A DNA stretch of 64,000 nucleotides from Eutrigla gurnardus (taxonomy: Eukaryota; Chordata; Actinopteri; Perciformes; Triglidae): assembly GCA_963514095.1 (NCBI GenBank), contig OY741275.1:27696148-27760147 (forward strand). Reading direction: 5' to 3'. The position numbers and the translations under genes were made by a program. The notes under the pieces were generated by a model that saw only the letters and a program-made list of their open reading frames with translations, did no database searches and had not been told where the DNA came from. Shown here one piece after another: positions 12,141-24,084 of this stretch. The stretch's first letter is position 1; every line of letters begins with the position of its first letter.

Positions 12141-13237
12141 CACCAAAAAAAATGAATCATTATAGGAAATAAATAGTTCTTGCTTTGTTTTGAAAACAAT
12201 AAATAAATAAAAATGACGGAGTCTTAAATACTGAGGAAGGCTACTGATGGTGGTGGTGGTGGTGGGGGGGGGGTCCACCAACAGGACACCGTGAGTCCTA
12301 AAGTGTTTGTGAGAGGTTTTCATGAACTAGCTAAGAGGTTTTATCGTCTAAAGCTAACGTTGGTTTTGTCGTCTAAAGCTAACCTTGGTTTGGTAGCATA
12401 ACGTCATCCCTGGTGCAGAGACAAACAATTCTTCCAGTTTAAACGTTAGTTTAAAGAGCGATAGGAGTCCATGCAGACGAATCGGTAAATGTCATGACTT
12501 TGTCAGTCTCACTTAACTCAGCTTGGCTAACAGTTAGGCTAATAATTATGCCAAGTGCTAAAGCTTCCTTCTTGTGATAAATTTAAAGAACCGATGACGT
12601 GTTAAAGAGGGAACGTTCGACTGGCACTCTGTTCAGTTCTTCAGTAAACTAGTTAACCTGACCCCCCGCGCCCCATCCCGCCCTCCATCCTGCCCCGGGG
12701 TGGTGTTGGGGGGGTCGGGGGGGTTTCCTTTGTCCTTGACGTCTGGCACGTTAGTTTAACTTGGATGTGATTCTCACTGGAATAAAAACATGTTTATTTC
12801 CGAGTGAAGACGAGGATCAGACGCTTCCTGTCCCCGTTTCCAGGCAGACTCATCATGGCTCGCCGCCCCACAATCCTCTCTGGTCCCCCAAATCTGGGTT
12901 AAATGCAAATTGATCCAAGCGATACCAGACAATAATTACCATCCGACTTATGTATACGTGCAGCAGACCAGAAGGGATCCAATAAGACCTGGACCCGTCT
13001 GGTCTCTGGTCTCCATTCAGTGTTATGAACAGACAAGTCCAAACTTTAAACGACAGTTTCTCTTCCCCCGCCTTCTAGTTTTATTAAGTCAAAATGATTT
13101 CTTCATTTGAGCTGATCGACGATCCAAGTTATTGATCATTAACGAGGAAGTTAACTTTCCTTTGCTTTCAATACACAGAAACACATAACATTTACCTGAG
13201 TATTTATACACACTACCCCTATACCTGAGTATTTCTC

Positions 13238-13968
13238 TTGTCTTGTTGAAGGTGTTGTTGGGGGTCTTGTTAGGGGTCTTGTTGGGGGTCTTGTTGGGGG
13301 TGTTGTTGGGGGTGTTGTAGGAGGTGTTGTTAGGGGTCTTGTTGGGGGTGTTGTTGGGGGTCTTGTTAGGGGTCTTGTTGGGGGTGTTGTTGGGGGTATT
13401 GTTGGAGGTGTTGTTGGGGGTCTTGTTGGGGGTGTTGTTGGGGGTCTTGTTGGGGGTGTTGTTGGAGGTGTTGTTGGGGGTCTTGTTTGGGGTGTTGTTG
13501 GAGGTGTTGTTGGGGGTCTTGTTGGGGGTGTTGTTGGAGGTGTTGTTGGGGTCTTGTTGGGGGTGTTGTTGGAGGTGTTGTTGGGGGTGTTGTTGGGGGT
13601 GTTGTTGGGGGTGTTGTTGGGGGTGTTGTATGGGGTGTTGTTGGAGGTGTTGTTGGGGGTGTTGTTGGGGGTCTTGTTAGGGGTCTTGTTGGGGGTGTTG
13701 TTGGGGGTGTTGTTGGAGGTGTTGTTGGGGGTCTTGTTGGGGGTGTTGTTGGAGGTGTTGTTGGGGGTCTTGTTGGGGGTGTTGTTGGAGGTGTTGTTGG
13801 GGGTCTTGTTTGGGGTGTTGTTGGAGGTGTTGTTGGGGGTCTTGTTGGGGGTGTTGTTGGAGGTGTTGTTGGGGGTGTTGTTGGGGTGTTGTTGGGGGTG
13901 TTGTTGGGGGTCTTGTTGGGGGTGTTGTTGGGGTGTTGTTGGGGGTGTTGTATGGGGTCTTGTTGGGG
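13238..13968 (+). repeat. 12-bp G-rich minisatellite (GGGGGTGTTGTT)
   Basis: About 60 units of 12 bp with variants GGGGGTCTTGTT and GGAGGTGTTGTT. Because 12 is a multiple of 3, all frames stay open and give Leu/Gly/Cys-rich or Thr/Pro/Asn-rich products up to 283 residues; these are not genes. The + strand, which is the zeb2 transcript sense, carries a G-run every 7 nt apart, suited to G-quadruplex formation in DNA or nascent RNA. Confidence 0.95.
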
Positions 13969-15499
13969 ATTGGTGCAGAGCAGAAGTGAAGGAATGACTC
14001 ATTAAATGTCCTGATAAAATTAATAACTGGTTCTTCTTCTGCTCTTGTTTTGCTGGTCTCCGCGGCGCCTGAATCGACCTTGTGGTGTAAAAAGCAGGTA
14101 AGAAAGAAAACGTTGAGTTTCCTCTTTTGCGTGTCGACAGGCCTCGAGGTCTGCTGTAATCTGCTGACTCTGGGTTTTGTCGACCTCATCACCACACTGT
14201 TGCTTCTTCTTCTTCTGTTTCTCAGAACACACACACCTTCCCGTCATGCCCTCACACTCGTTGTTTCCTCCTCCTCACTCACACTTCCCACTTCTCTAAC
14301 CTCCCTGCTACCTTCGGCTCTGCAACTCGTTGTTGACTCGTCAGACAGGAAGTGAGTCCTGTCCATCAGCTGTTCTGGCCGGCAGGTGATTGGTCGGATG
14401 TTTCTGATAAGGTGAAACCCGAATGGTCTTCATCTTTCCGCCTTTTTCTTTACTTGGTTTATTGTGAAGACCTCGCTGGGGGATCGAGTCCCAGCTTTTA
14501 CTTTATGGATCACTTCCGGATTCTGGGTCAGTTTGGGTCAAAGCTGCAGGACACGATGACCGTAAAGAAACCAGATCCCAGTCTGGCTGCTCTGCAGACC
14601 TGACCCACATGAACTCATTTAGGAGGAGCCGGATCAGGTCTGAGCCAGACTCAACATTAAGTTAATGTTCACGCTGTGTGGACCGCAGTGGCTGATGGGA
14701 AATCAGATTCAACTACACACTTTCTGAAGGAAATGTGTGGAAATACAGAAAACGAAGAAATATTGAAAGTAGTCGAAGTTTTGAAAGATTAAAGAGAAAT
14801 GTGGAAGTTTGAACGTGTGAACTTAATGTTTATTTTAATGGGAGACGGCAAAGAGATGTTCAAGAGTGAACGCTGATATAAATTCATGTTTGTCAAGTCT
14901 GAATGAAGTCCTGAGAGTCTTCAGTAAAACTCCTCTAAGATTCATTGTTTCTCTTCGGCTCGTCTAATTTTGAAGCTTCTTCTTTTTCTTCCTTCTCTTT
15001 CGGTCAAACTTCACTTCCCGTTTCTCTCCTTCACACTTCAAACACACAAACTTTCATTTACAGACACCCAGTTTACATAGTTTACTATCTGTTCTTCATT
15101 AGAACACTTTCATGTGTTCATGTGTTCATGTACTTCGTAGTTCTGCTGTCGATACAAACCTCTGTGTATTTTTATAAATCTTCAAATTCAAACACGTTGC
15201 TGTTAGAAACATAAAGATGTTATTTTATTATTTTATTGAACACATTTCTTTGATTCGGTTCTCGGATAAACAAATTGTTTGTCGTGTTTTGTCAGGATGG
15301 CCGAACTTGTCGAATTACTGTTGCTATGGAAACTACAGGCTTTGTTTATTTGTGACTCTGACATCAGATCAGCTTCAGACTGGCTTGTGATTGGCTGGTT
15401 GTAAAAAGTAAAGGCTGGCTGGCGTTTGTGTGTTGTTTTTATTGAACAAAAGAAGACATGTTCCAGGAATAGTGGGATCTTTAATGTGTGAGGAGGATT

Positions 15500-15610
15500 A
15501 CGCTCCCTGGAAACACTTTGTGTGCAGAAACTACATCAGGGAACATATGAGGAACAGAAGGGGACCAAGTGTAGACCCCTGTGGCACACCATAAGTAAAG
15601 TTTGTGACTC
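15500..15610 (-). pseudogene. LINE reverse-transcriptase relic
   Basis: The minus strand reads TYGVPQGSTLGPLLFLICSL before a stop. This is a clear match to the reverse-transcriptase block YGVPQGSxLGPLLF of L2/CR1-like non-LTR retrotransposons. Only this block is intact, so it is a short dead fragment inside zeb2 intron 1. Confidence 0.7.
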
Positions 15611-16219
15611 CGCCCCTTTGCTGTCTAGGAGGCCTTCCTGGCCGACCTCAGCAGGACCTGACGGGGGGTCGTTGGCCTCCAAGCAGCCCAGCTGGTCTAT
15701 ATGCTCACTGTTGCTACCCCTTTGTGGAGGTGGGTGTTGGTGGTTTCTGGAGGGTGTTGGTGGGTTCTGGAGGGTGTTGGTAGTTTCTGGAGGGCCTCTC
15801 AGTTCTGTGGATCAGTAAAAACCAGCATCTGTCTGCTGCTGTCTGGTTGATCAATACGACAGTTTGTCTCAGTTTGAACACTTTGAACGGGACTTTTTGA
15901 CGAAATCCTTGAAAGCAGCTCTGGTGATCCTGCTCCAGTTAGTGGTTCCAGATCTGTGAGATAAATCTGACCTCCATCTGCTCAGAGTGTTGGTGTGCCA
16001 ACGGCCTCCTCATGTTGTTGTTGATCACCCACGTCTTCTTCCTCTCATTCACCGCTGCTCTCACACTCACGGACGCCGTCATTCTGACGATAACGACTGA
16101 TGAGACTAAACACTCTGGTGGAGTCTGCTGGATGAAAGACTTTTATTTTGAAGGGCAGAGCGAGTGTGAGTGGACAGGATTAGAGTCTGCATGGAGATGG
16201 CATTGGTTTCAGAGGGTCT

Positions 16220-16430
16220 ACCCCCTCAGCCTCCCCCTCCTCACCCTCCTCCCCCTCCTCACCCCTTCTCCCCTTCCTCACCCCTCCTCACCCCTTCTTC
16301 CCCTCCTCACCCCTTCTCCCCCTCCTCACCCCTCCTCACCACTCCTCACCCCTTCTCCCCCTCCTCACACTCCTCACCCTCCTCACCACTCCTCACCCCT
16401 TCTCCCCTTCCTCACCCCTCCTCACCCTCC
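16220..16430. repeat. CCTCCTCACCCCTTCTCCC minisatellite
   Basis: C/T-rich irregular units of CCTCCTCACC, CCTTCTCCC and CCACTCCTCA. Pro/Ser-rich frames over it are artefacts. Confidence 0.88.
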
Positions 16431-16800
16431 TTTATTTAAAGATGTCATGTTGGACAATTAAAATAAACATTAATAATCAATTAATTGAGAAAATGATCAG
16501 CAGCTAATCAATAACCATTATGACGACTAGCTGATATTAATTTAAAAACTATCAGCTGTGTAACAGGTCACACACACACACACACGCACACACACACCCA
16601 AATATGATGACCTTGTGGTTACATTCCTACCAGGTTTCTACAGGGAGGGGCTGGTGTGTGAGTGTGTGTGTGTGTGTGAGTGTGTGTGTGTGTGGGTGGG
16701 TTCAGGTCTAAAGCAGGCCTGATGGTAGCATGACTCAGGAATGAACGACGATGTCAAGCTTCTATTTCAGTCTGATGTGTGTGATGTCTACTTCTAATCA

Positions 16801-16802
<2 letters not shown>

Positions 16803-16846
<44 letters not shown>
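16803..16846. repeat. (CA)22 microsatellite
   Basis: Pure CA run. A smaller CA/GT group lies at 16567-16690. Confidence 0.95.
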
Positions 16847-16849
<3 letters not shown>

Positions 16850-17171
16850 GGACACCTGTTAACAGAGTAAAAGTGTAAATTTGACAGTTTAAGTCCAACT
16901 TGTTTGTCCTATATAATATTATATGTATGATATAATATGAACACATAATAACACATGTAATTATGTGTGTTGAGGTATGTAGTGTTGAGGTGTGTGGGGC
17001 TAGATTTCAGGGTCTACGACCCTCTCAGACTCTGACACCTCAGCGACCCAAAAGGCTCAGTAAGCAGTGGCCCTGCTGACTGCCCATTTGCTTTGCCTCT
17101 GAGGTCCACGCCCAGAGGCCATGTCATCACAAAGCAACTGGAGGCCATAGGTAAAATTCACCTACATCTAT

Positions 17172-17172
<1 letters not shown>

Positions 17173-17204
<32 letters not shown>
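17173..17204. repeat. (TA)16 with flanking inverted copies of an AT-rich word
   Basis: The TA run is followed by TATAATATGAACACATAATA (also present at about 16930) and then by the inverse TATTATGTGTTCATATT near 17251. The AT-rich word is thus present both as a direct and as an inverted copy. A second (TA)n is at 17426-17450. Confidence 0.7.
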
Positions 17205-17208
<4 letters not shown>

Positions 17209-18421
17209 GTAGGATATAATATGAACACATAATAATATATAACATGTTATTATGTGTTCATATTGTAGCATCGAGATCCTCGTGGTCATCATTGAACCAG
17301 TTTCTTTACTTCTATATCTCATGTTTGGACGTTAAAAACCACTAATGGCTCGTTAATGCAGCTGCACTCAGACCGGAACCACAGACTCACTTATTATTAT
17401 CATTTATGAGAACTATGTTTGTATGTATATATATATATATATATATATATGGGGGAACATGGTCGGTGGTTTTCCTGTGACGCAGCGAGTCTTAGACAGG
17501 AAGTGGAGACACCCCTCAGCTCGGAGGTACAATAGAGACCACATCGTGGTAACACTGTTCTCATTGCACCCCCCCCTTATTGTCAGCTGGGAGACGACGG
17601 CAGCATCACAACAGCTCTCAGATTTGATTCTGCCTGAATATTACAGTCAAATGTTTCTATTCATGAATAGATCAAACAGTTTCGGACTCTAGGAACTCAA
17701 CCTGAGACCCTTAAACCTGGTCTGAACTGGATCAGCTCTGGAAGCTGAGTCTCTTTTGTTCTGATGAGATAAAGTAAATCAGTGAAGTGTTGATCATGTT
17801 TTAGCTGCTGTCAGGTGTTTCCTGATTGGACAATAGCCTCACAGCCAATCACAGTGGAGCGCTTACAATTCATACAGGCTCATTGAATCCTGCGGCCGCC
17901 CGTCCTCTTGACTGGGACGTCTCGACCTCGGCCAGCCTGTCACTTCCTGTCACCTTGGCGAGCCTCGAGGTCACATGACGATGAACACGTCTGTTAGTCT
18001 AAAGGTGTGACCGCGAACGGCACCTCATCACCACACAGAAGCGCTGCTCTGTGATTGGCTGTCATGTCCTGAAGATAACTTCATTGAGATTGTGGATTTA
18101 TTTGAATGAAGAGGTTGATCAGATAAAACTTAATTCTCCAAGCAATGAGTCATACAAAGCAAAGTAAGACACGTTTAGTAGATTATTATTATTATTAGAT
18201 ATTAGAGATGAATATGAGATAACAGAAGACTTTAGTATGAACATCTGAACGATATTTCATATCTGAACATTTCTATTCTTCACACTCAGAAGGCAGCAAG
18301 GTACCGAGTGATGATGGTGGAGTTTTCTTCTTCTTATGCAGGTTTTGGTGGACGGAGGTCTTGTGAGTCAACATTAAAGTGTCTCCATCAGCAGTTTCAC
18401 TTCAGCAAACTGTTCCAGGAA

Positions 18422-18424
<3 letters not shown>

Positions 18425-18490
<66 letters not shown>
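18425..18490. repeat. (GT)n microsatellite
   Basis: GT dinucleotide run of about 65 bp, followed by GTGTGTGGGTGTGTGTGCGTGT to about 18513. Confidence 0.95.
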
Positions 18491-18497
<7 letters not shown>

Positions 18498-18635
18498 GGT
18501 GTGTGTGCGTGTGTATTATTTATATTCGTCTCCTTGTCTCAGACTTGTTGAAGCAACAAAACCACTAACTGCTGCTTTTATCAGTAACCGTTAGAACTAA
18601 TCTGGATCCAGAACCAACAGTTGAATCTGACACCA

Positions 18636-19375
18636 TGTTAGAGACCCACATCCTGAGCTTGCTGTTGGGATAGTTATTGTTTGGCTTTTATTTTGAAAAG
18701 AAACACCCTTGTCCTGAGCTTCCTGTTGGGATAGTAGGCTTGTTTGGAATCAAGCATGCGCATGCATTTGCCTCGCAAAACAAGGCATTCTGGGAAAAAA
18801 ACGTCACAAATGCTGGTGATAACTTCCCTTTGCGACATGTCACATGACTTTAAAAACTCGCGGTATCTCCAGGGTACCTCCCTCCGCATGCTTTTCTCTG
18901 CAGATGGTCTGAAATAAGTGCGGACATAAGACACTCCCCTCAACGTTGCCCTAGTTGGTTAGAATTATCACGTGGTATTTCCCACGTGAGAAAATTCCTC
19001 AGCCTCCGTCAACAACGGGACTTCAAATGCCTCGGCTCGAGTTCGTCAGCGACGAAGAAAGCCAGCGCCACTGGGCAGGCCATATTCTTTGTGCAAAGTC
19101 CGTGAAGTTTCCCCTGGCGCGATAGTTTCTGTTATGTATACAATTATTAATAAAGTTTAAATTAAAAAAAAAAAAAAAAAAGTCTGTGAAGTGCACCTGT
19201 GTCCGACTTGACGTGGTGGGAACTTGGCGTGTTTATGACGAGTTCCGGCGGATCCTCTCAAGTCTCGTTCATGCATCGGCGCAAATGCATGTGATCCGAA
19301 ACGCGCCCAGTTATTCTGCTGGGCTTTTATTTTGAAAAGAAACACCCTTGTCCTGAGCTTGCTGTTGGGATAATT
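18636..19375. repeat. Block bounded by direct copies of a 50-bp repeat
   Basis: The segment GGCTTTTATTTTGAAAAG, followed by AAACACCCTTGTCCTGAGCT and TGCTGTTGGGATA, occurs at 18683-18733 and again at 19321-19371, same orientation, with a partial third copy of its 3' half at 18651-18672. The interior (18740-19320) is CpG-bearing unique DNA containing a short poly(A) retro-insert. The ends look like a duplicated interspersed repeat. I do not recognise the family. Confidence 0.6.
19109..19178 (+). mobile_element. Micro retro-insert with poly(A) tail and target-site duplication
   Basis: A 70-bp insert ends in a poly(A) run of at least 15 A, preceded by a polyadenylation signal AATAAA at 19149-19154. 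It is bracketed by the direct repeats AAAGTCCGTGAAGT (19095-19108) and AAAGTCTGTGAAGT (19179-19192), which differ at one base. That is the signature of a severely 5'-truncated, LINE-mobilised polyadenylated RNA. The source RNA is not recognised. Confidence 0.65.
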
Positions 19376-19804
19376 ACTCTGTTGGCCTTAGAAAGTTCCC
19401 AGAGTTGATCAGGATTACTGGCAGGTCCCGGTCCAGGTCCAGATCCAGATCCAGCAGGTGAAGTGTGTCAGTAGTAGTCCTGCTCATGAAGACGAGTTAA
19501 AACACCTGCAGTCGTGAATAATTTGGAGGGAAAAGTTTGTGACAGGAAGAAGGTGGGAGGGGTTTAATAACTCCTCTTCCTCTTTGTCAAGACTCCCGTC
19601 CCACCTGGGAAGATGAATAATTCAGACCCCCAGAGAAACCTCAGACTGCTTCGATCCATTATTCACACTTAAAGTCTGACTTTCTCTTAAGGCAACCTAC
19701 ATTTCTATGGGGGGGGGGGTGGATGATTAATTAAACACTTACACAGAAAGACGAAGTCTGACGGCTTCAAACGCATGTAGAACAAGATCAGCACTTCAAT
19801 AGAA

Positions 19805-19839
<35 letters not shown>

Positions 19840-19989
19840 TATATGTGTGTGTGTGTGTGTCAGGTCTTATCAGACAGCAGCAGGAGTGTTTTTGTCTTCG
19901 TGTAGTTTGTGTAATCAGAGAGGGGCGGGACTTCAACCGACACGCTCTGCTGCTGATAGGATTACCGTTAGAGTCTCAGGTCTGCACCT

Positions 19990-20748
19990 CCACAGTCCAC
20001 CTCCACATCCAGACATGAACCGGATCCCAAACGGATCCACGTCAGAGACCAACTGCTTAGTCCACCTCCACATCCAGACATGAACCGGATCCCAAACGGA
20101 TCCACGTCAGAGACCAACTGCTTAGTCCACCTCCACATCCAGACATGAACCGGATCCCAAACGGATCCACGTCAGAGACCAACTGCTTAGTCCACCTCCA
20201 CATCCAGACATGAACCGGATCCCAAACGGATCCACGTCAGAGACCAACTGCTTAGTCCACCTCCACATCCAGACATGAACCGGATCCCAAACGGATCCAC
20301 GTCAGAGACCAACTGCTTAGTCCACATCCACATCCAGACATGAACCGGATCCCAAACGGATCCACGTCAGAGACCAACTGCTTAGTCCACCTCCAGATAT
20401 GAACCGGATCCCAAACGGATCCACGTCAGAGACCAACTGCTTAGTCCACATCCACATCCAGACATGAACCGGATCCCAAACGGATCCACGTCAGAGACCA
20501 ACTGCTTAGTCCACCTCCAGATATGAACCGGATCCCAAACGGATCCACGTCAGAGACCAACTGCTTAGTCCACATCCACATCCAGACATGAACCGGATCC
20601 CAAACGGATCCACGTCAGAGACCAACTGCTTAGTCCACCTCCAGATATGAACCGGATCCCAAACGGATCCACGTCAGAGACCAACTGCTTAGTCCACATC
20701 CACATCCAGACATGAACCGGATCCCAAACGGATCCACGTCAGAGGACC
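19990..20748. repeat. About 65-bp tandem repeat with GGATCC pairs, becoming dimeric
   Basis: About twelve units built on CCAGACATGAACCGGATCCC, then AAACGGATCCACGTCAGAGA and CCAACTGCTTAGTCCACC. From about 20320 onward long units (CCACATCCACATCCAGACATG) alternate with short units (CCACCTCCAGATATG), so the array changes from monomeric to a dimeric higher-order repeat. Units are nearly identical, implying recent expansion. Confidence 0.95.
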
Positions 20749-20805
20749 AACTGCCATAGAGAAAACACACATTTACGATTGTGAAGATCACACTCAGATC
20801 ACAAA

Positions 20806-20810
<5 letters not shown>

Positions 20811-20859
<49 letters not shown>

Positions 20860-20895
20860 ATACAGTGTATATATACAGTATATATATATACAGTG
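20811..20895. repeat. (TA)n microsatellite with ATACAGTGTATA palindromes
   Basis: TA dinucleotide run to about 20856, followed by two palindrome-like TATACAGTGTATA/TATACAGTATATA steps. Confidence 0.9.
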
Positions 20896-21109
20896 TGTAT
20901 TATGTATGTATATACATAAAGGCAACAGTAGTAAAAGCGAGTGGGGACACTTAGTAAATCCAGCTGAAGTTCGAGGTTGTTTGTTTGACTACGTGTGTCG
21001 GAGCGTTGGCAATATGTCTGGCAGTAGAAGTATAAATACTCATTTAAAAGTAACTCAAAGTTGGACTTGTGTTTGGTACTTGAGTAAATGTTCCAGGAAA
21101 CACTTAGTA

Positions 21110-21465
21110 TGTAGGAGTGTGTATAGTACAGTATGTAGTAGGGTGTGTACTAAAATATGTAGTAGTGTGTATAGCACAGTATGTAGGAGTGTGTATACTA
21201 TAATATGTAGTAGTGTGTATAGTATAGCATGTAGGAGTGTGTATAGTACAGTATGTAGGAGTGTGTAAAGTACAGTATGTAGTAGTGTGTATAGTACAGT
21301 ATGTAGTAGGGTGTGTACTAAAATATGTAGTAGTGTGTATAGCACAGTATGTAGGAGTGTGTATACTATAATATGTAGTAGTGTGTATAGTATAGCATGT
21401 AGTAGTGTGTATAGTACAGTATGTAGTAGGGTGTGTGCTAAAATATGTAGTATTGTGTATACTAT
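21110..21465. repeat. GTGTGTATAGTACAGTATGTAGTAG minisatellite with internal segment duplication
   Basis: Units of 20-24 bp. A block of about 115 bp (21119-21232) is repeated almost exactly at 21289-21403, so a second-order duplication is visible. Val/Cys/Ser frames on one strand and Leu/His/Thr frames on the other are artefacts. Confidence 0.88.
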
Positions 21466-21751
21466 CATGAAATTGTGTTTAAAACGAGCTGAAATGTGAA
21501 TGGAGTTTGGTGCGAGGTGTTATCAGTCAGATGGCTGGGTGGTGAGGAGGGTGAGGTGGGGTCAGGGGTGGGTGAGGAAGGTGGGGGGTGAGGTGAGATG
21601 AGGGTGTGTAGGTGGTTCAGAGGGGGAGTTAACGCTTGCTTTTAACCGACTTACAGAAGTCAAGGTGTTGAAACCTGATTAAAGTTTTTAGTGACTCGAC
21701 TCGTTCAAAGAGGAACTGCTGCTTCTACTGCTGTCACACCTAGTTCACTGA

Positions 21752-21845
21752 TAACACACACACACACACACACACATGTACACACACACACACACACACA
21801 CATATGTACACACACACATGCACACACACACACACAGACACAGAT

Positions 21846-21887
<42 letters not shown>

Positions 21888-21921
21888 AGATGTACACACA
21901 CACAGATGTACACACACACAT

Positions 21922-21958
<37 letters not shown>

Positions 21959-22185
21959 TGTACACACACACATGCGCACACACACACACACACACACACA
22001 CAGATGTACACACACACAGATGTACACACACACACACACACACGTACACACACATGCAAACACACACACACACAGATGTACACACACACACACACACACA
22101 CATGCACACACACATATGCACACACACAAATGAACACATACACACACACATGCACACATATGCACACACACATTCACACAAACAC
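21752..22185. repeat. Compound (CA)n with GATGTACA/CATGCACA interruptions
   Basis: About 430 bp of CA repeat punctuated by AGATGTACAC, CATGCGCAC and ACATATGCAC. His/Thr or Val/Cys frames up to 265 residues result and are rejected as genes. Confidence 0.93.
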
Positions 22186-22189
22186 GTAT

Positions 22190-22352
22190 GTTTTGGCGGT
22201 TTGCGTACATTTTCACATTGTGCGTACGTTTTGATGGTTTCATACTTTTTCATGGTTTGCGTACGTTTTGGCGGTTTGCGTACGTTTTGGCGGTTTGCGT
22301 ACGTTTTGGCGGTTTGTGTACGTTTCGGCGGTTTGCGTACGTTTCGGCGGTG
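22190..22352. repeat. 18-bp minisatellite (TTTGCGTACGTTTTGGCGG)
   Basis: Eight or so 18-bp units, each with the palindrome CGTACG and a GGCGG step. It directly abuts the preceding CA array. Confidence 0.88.
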
Positions 22353-22858
22353 TATTGTCGTTGTTGCTCCTCAGACAGAATCACTGTTCGTGGTGTTTCA
22401 GTCGGAGAGTAAATATCCTGAAGGTCTTCTCTGTGGTTGGTGGGTTTTCAGTCAACAACCCCCCCCCCCCCCCCCCCCACCCCTGTGAGAGGTGAATTAC
22501 AGAGCGACTCTCCTTTTTTGTTTTCTAACCGGTCGACCACATGGGAGAACAGACTGGGATGTGGTGACTGTAATTACACAGCAGTCTGCCAACAGGTCGG
22601 CCATGGAAACTCCCCCCCCTTCCCCTCCCCTCCTACCCCCTCCTACCCCCCGTCTTTGAGGGATTTTCTCCATTCTTAGGTCCTCTGACTACATACCAGA
22701 GAAATGATCTGTTTCTGCTGCCAGAAGTCTGAACGTCCCACAGGAAACATGATCATCAACTAACCATCAACTGGATTTATTTATTTTAAATACAACTACA
22801 CATGAAATCTTTGGACACATATTTCATACTATCATATATTATAACTACGTAATATAAA

Positions 22859-22895
<37 letters not shown>

Positions 22896-22898
22896 TAT

Positions 22899-23838
22899 TA
22901 GGGCTGTCAAAGTTAACGCGTTAATAACGCGTTAACGCAACATCCTCTTAACGCGCGATTAACGCTCGGTATTTAAAAAAAAAAAAAACGCGCATTGTAT
23001 GATTTATGGCCGTCGGTGGCACCTGTAGTCTTGATCCAGAGGGAAGGTGCCTGTCCACAGGCAGCGGTGTTTCCCCGCGTCCCATTCATTGTCTATGTGA
23101 AAAGCCGTGCAATGCATTCTGGTGGCGTTGCGGCGAATGTCGAGAGACGGCGCGCGAGTTGGCCGCTCCTCATTTGCCTAAAGTTGAAGTCGAATCTACT
23201 TTATGCTAATCAGAGGCGCCGGGCTCGACTCGCCGCCTCGGGAACGCTCGCGAACGCTCGCAAAAAGTTGTTGTTTAAAGGAGAGCGCCTGTCAATCATC
23301 CTCTAGTGGCAGCCCACCAAGCCTGCAATACTGGGAAGCGGCGCGTCCACACGCGTTTAAAATCGATTTGTGAACGGCAAATTCACCTTCAAAAGACTGC
23401 CGGATGGTTCAGTCGATAAGACCAAAGTCATCTGCGCGTACTGTGGGTATGAAATGAGCTACCATAGAAGCACGTCCAGTCTGAGATATCACTTGCAAGC
23501 CAATGCACTTATATCCTAACTGTACTTATCTCCTGTTACACTATCTCCTGTGACATGTTCACTTTAATTGTTTGTGATATATTCTTATAACCCTGTTTTG
23601 ATCCCATGTTTTGGTAAGGGGATATTTGAAGTGTTAAATAAACATTTTCATAAATCAAGTATATTTGCCCTTATGTTGTTAAAAGTATTAAGAATATGAA
23701 AAAAATACATTAAGGTACATTTAGAAGAAGAAAAAAAAATGTGCCAAAAAATGCGATTAATTTGCGATTAATCGCGAGTTAACTATGGACAAAATGCGAT
23801 TAATCGCGATTAAAAAAATCAATCTTTTGACAGCCCTA
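22899..23838 (+). mobile_element. Non-autonomous hAT transposon, complete with TIRs and 8-bp TSD
   Basis: The 940-bp element starts TAGGGCTGTCAAAG and ends with the inverse TTTTGACAGCCCTA. It is flanked by a perfect 8-bp duplication ATTTTTAT at 22891-22898 and 23839-23846, the length typical of hAT transposases. Subterminal repeats of GTTAACGCG and GCGATTAATCGC types crowd both ends. The only coding trace is a BED-finger fragment near the 3' side; no transposase catalytic core is present. It must have been mobilised in trans. It inserted in an AT-rich microsatellite of zeb2 intron 1. Confidence 0.9.
23361..23519 (+). pseudogene. BED-type zinc-finger remnant of a hAT transposase
   Basis: The frame includes FTFKRLPDGSVDKTKVICAY and, further on, CGYEMSYHRSTSSLRYHL. 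It shows the C-x2-C pair (ICAYC), the aromatic/Ser-Thr linker and a histidine (YHL) of a BED finger. The usual final His is replaced, as the frame runs into QANALIS and a stop. There is no start codon in frame and an upstream stop at 23358. It is a relic of the autonomous parent's DNA-binding domain. Confidence 0.75.
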
Positions 23839-24084
23839 ATTTTTATATATGTAATAAATATACTATATATATATATATATATAGTATATTTATTACATAT
23901 ATATACAGTATATATATTTATATATATAAATGTGAAACTACTGCTTATAATGATAAAATATTACATACACAGCAGTCAGTCATCGGGGCTGACGGAGACT
24001 CTTGGCTGTAGTTTCCGTCCCTTGCTGATAAATGAGACTTTAATTTAATCAGGGGCCGGACCCCCCAACGCCACTTCTTCCTGT

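Noticed and set aside
13151..14005. Thr/Pro/Asn-rich 283-residue and Gly/Val-rich 172-residue frames on opposite strands
   Set aside because: Product of the 12-bp G-rich array, open in every frame.
22995..23306. 103-residue frame as a hAT transposase fragment
   Set aside because: No transposase motif is visible. The only recognisable transposase piece is the BED finger at 23361-23519 in another frame.
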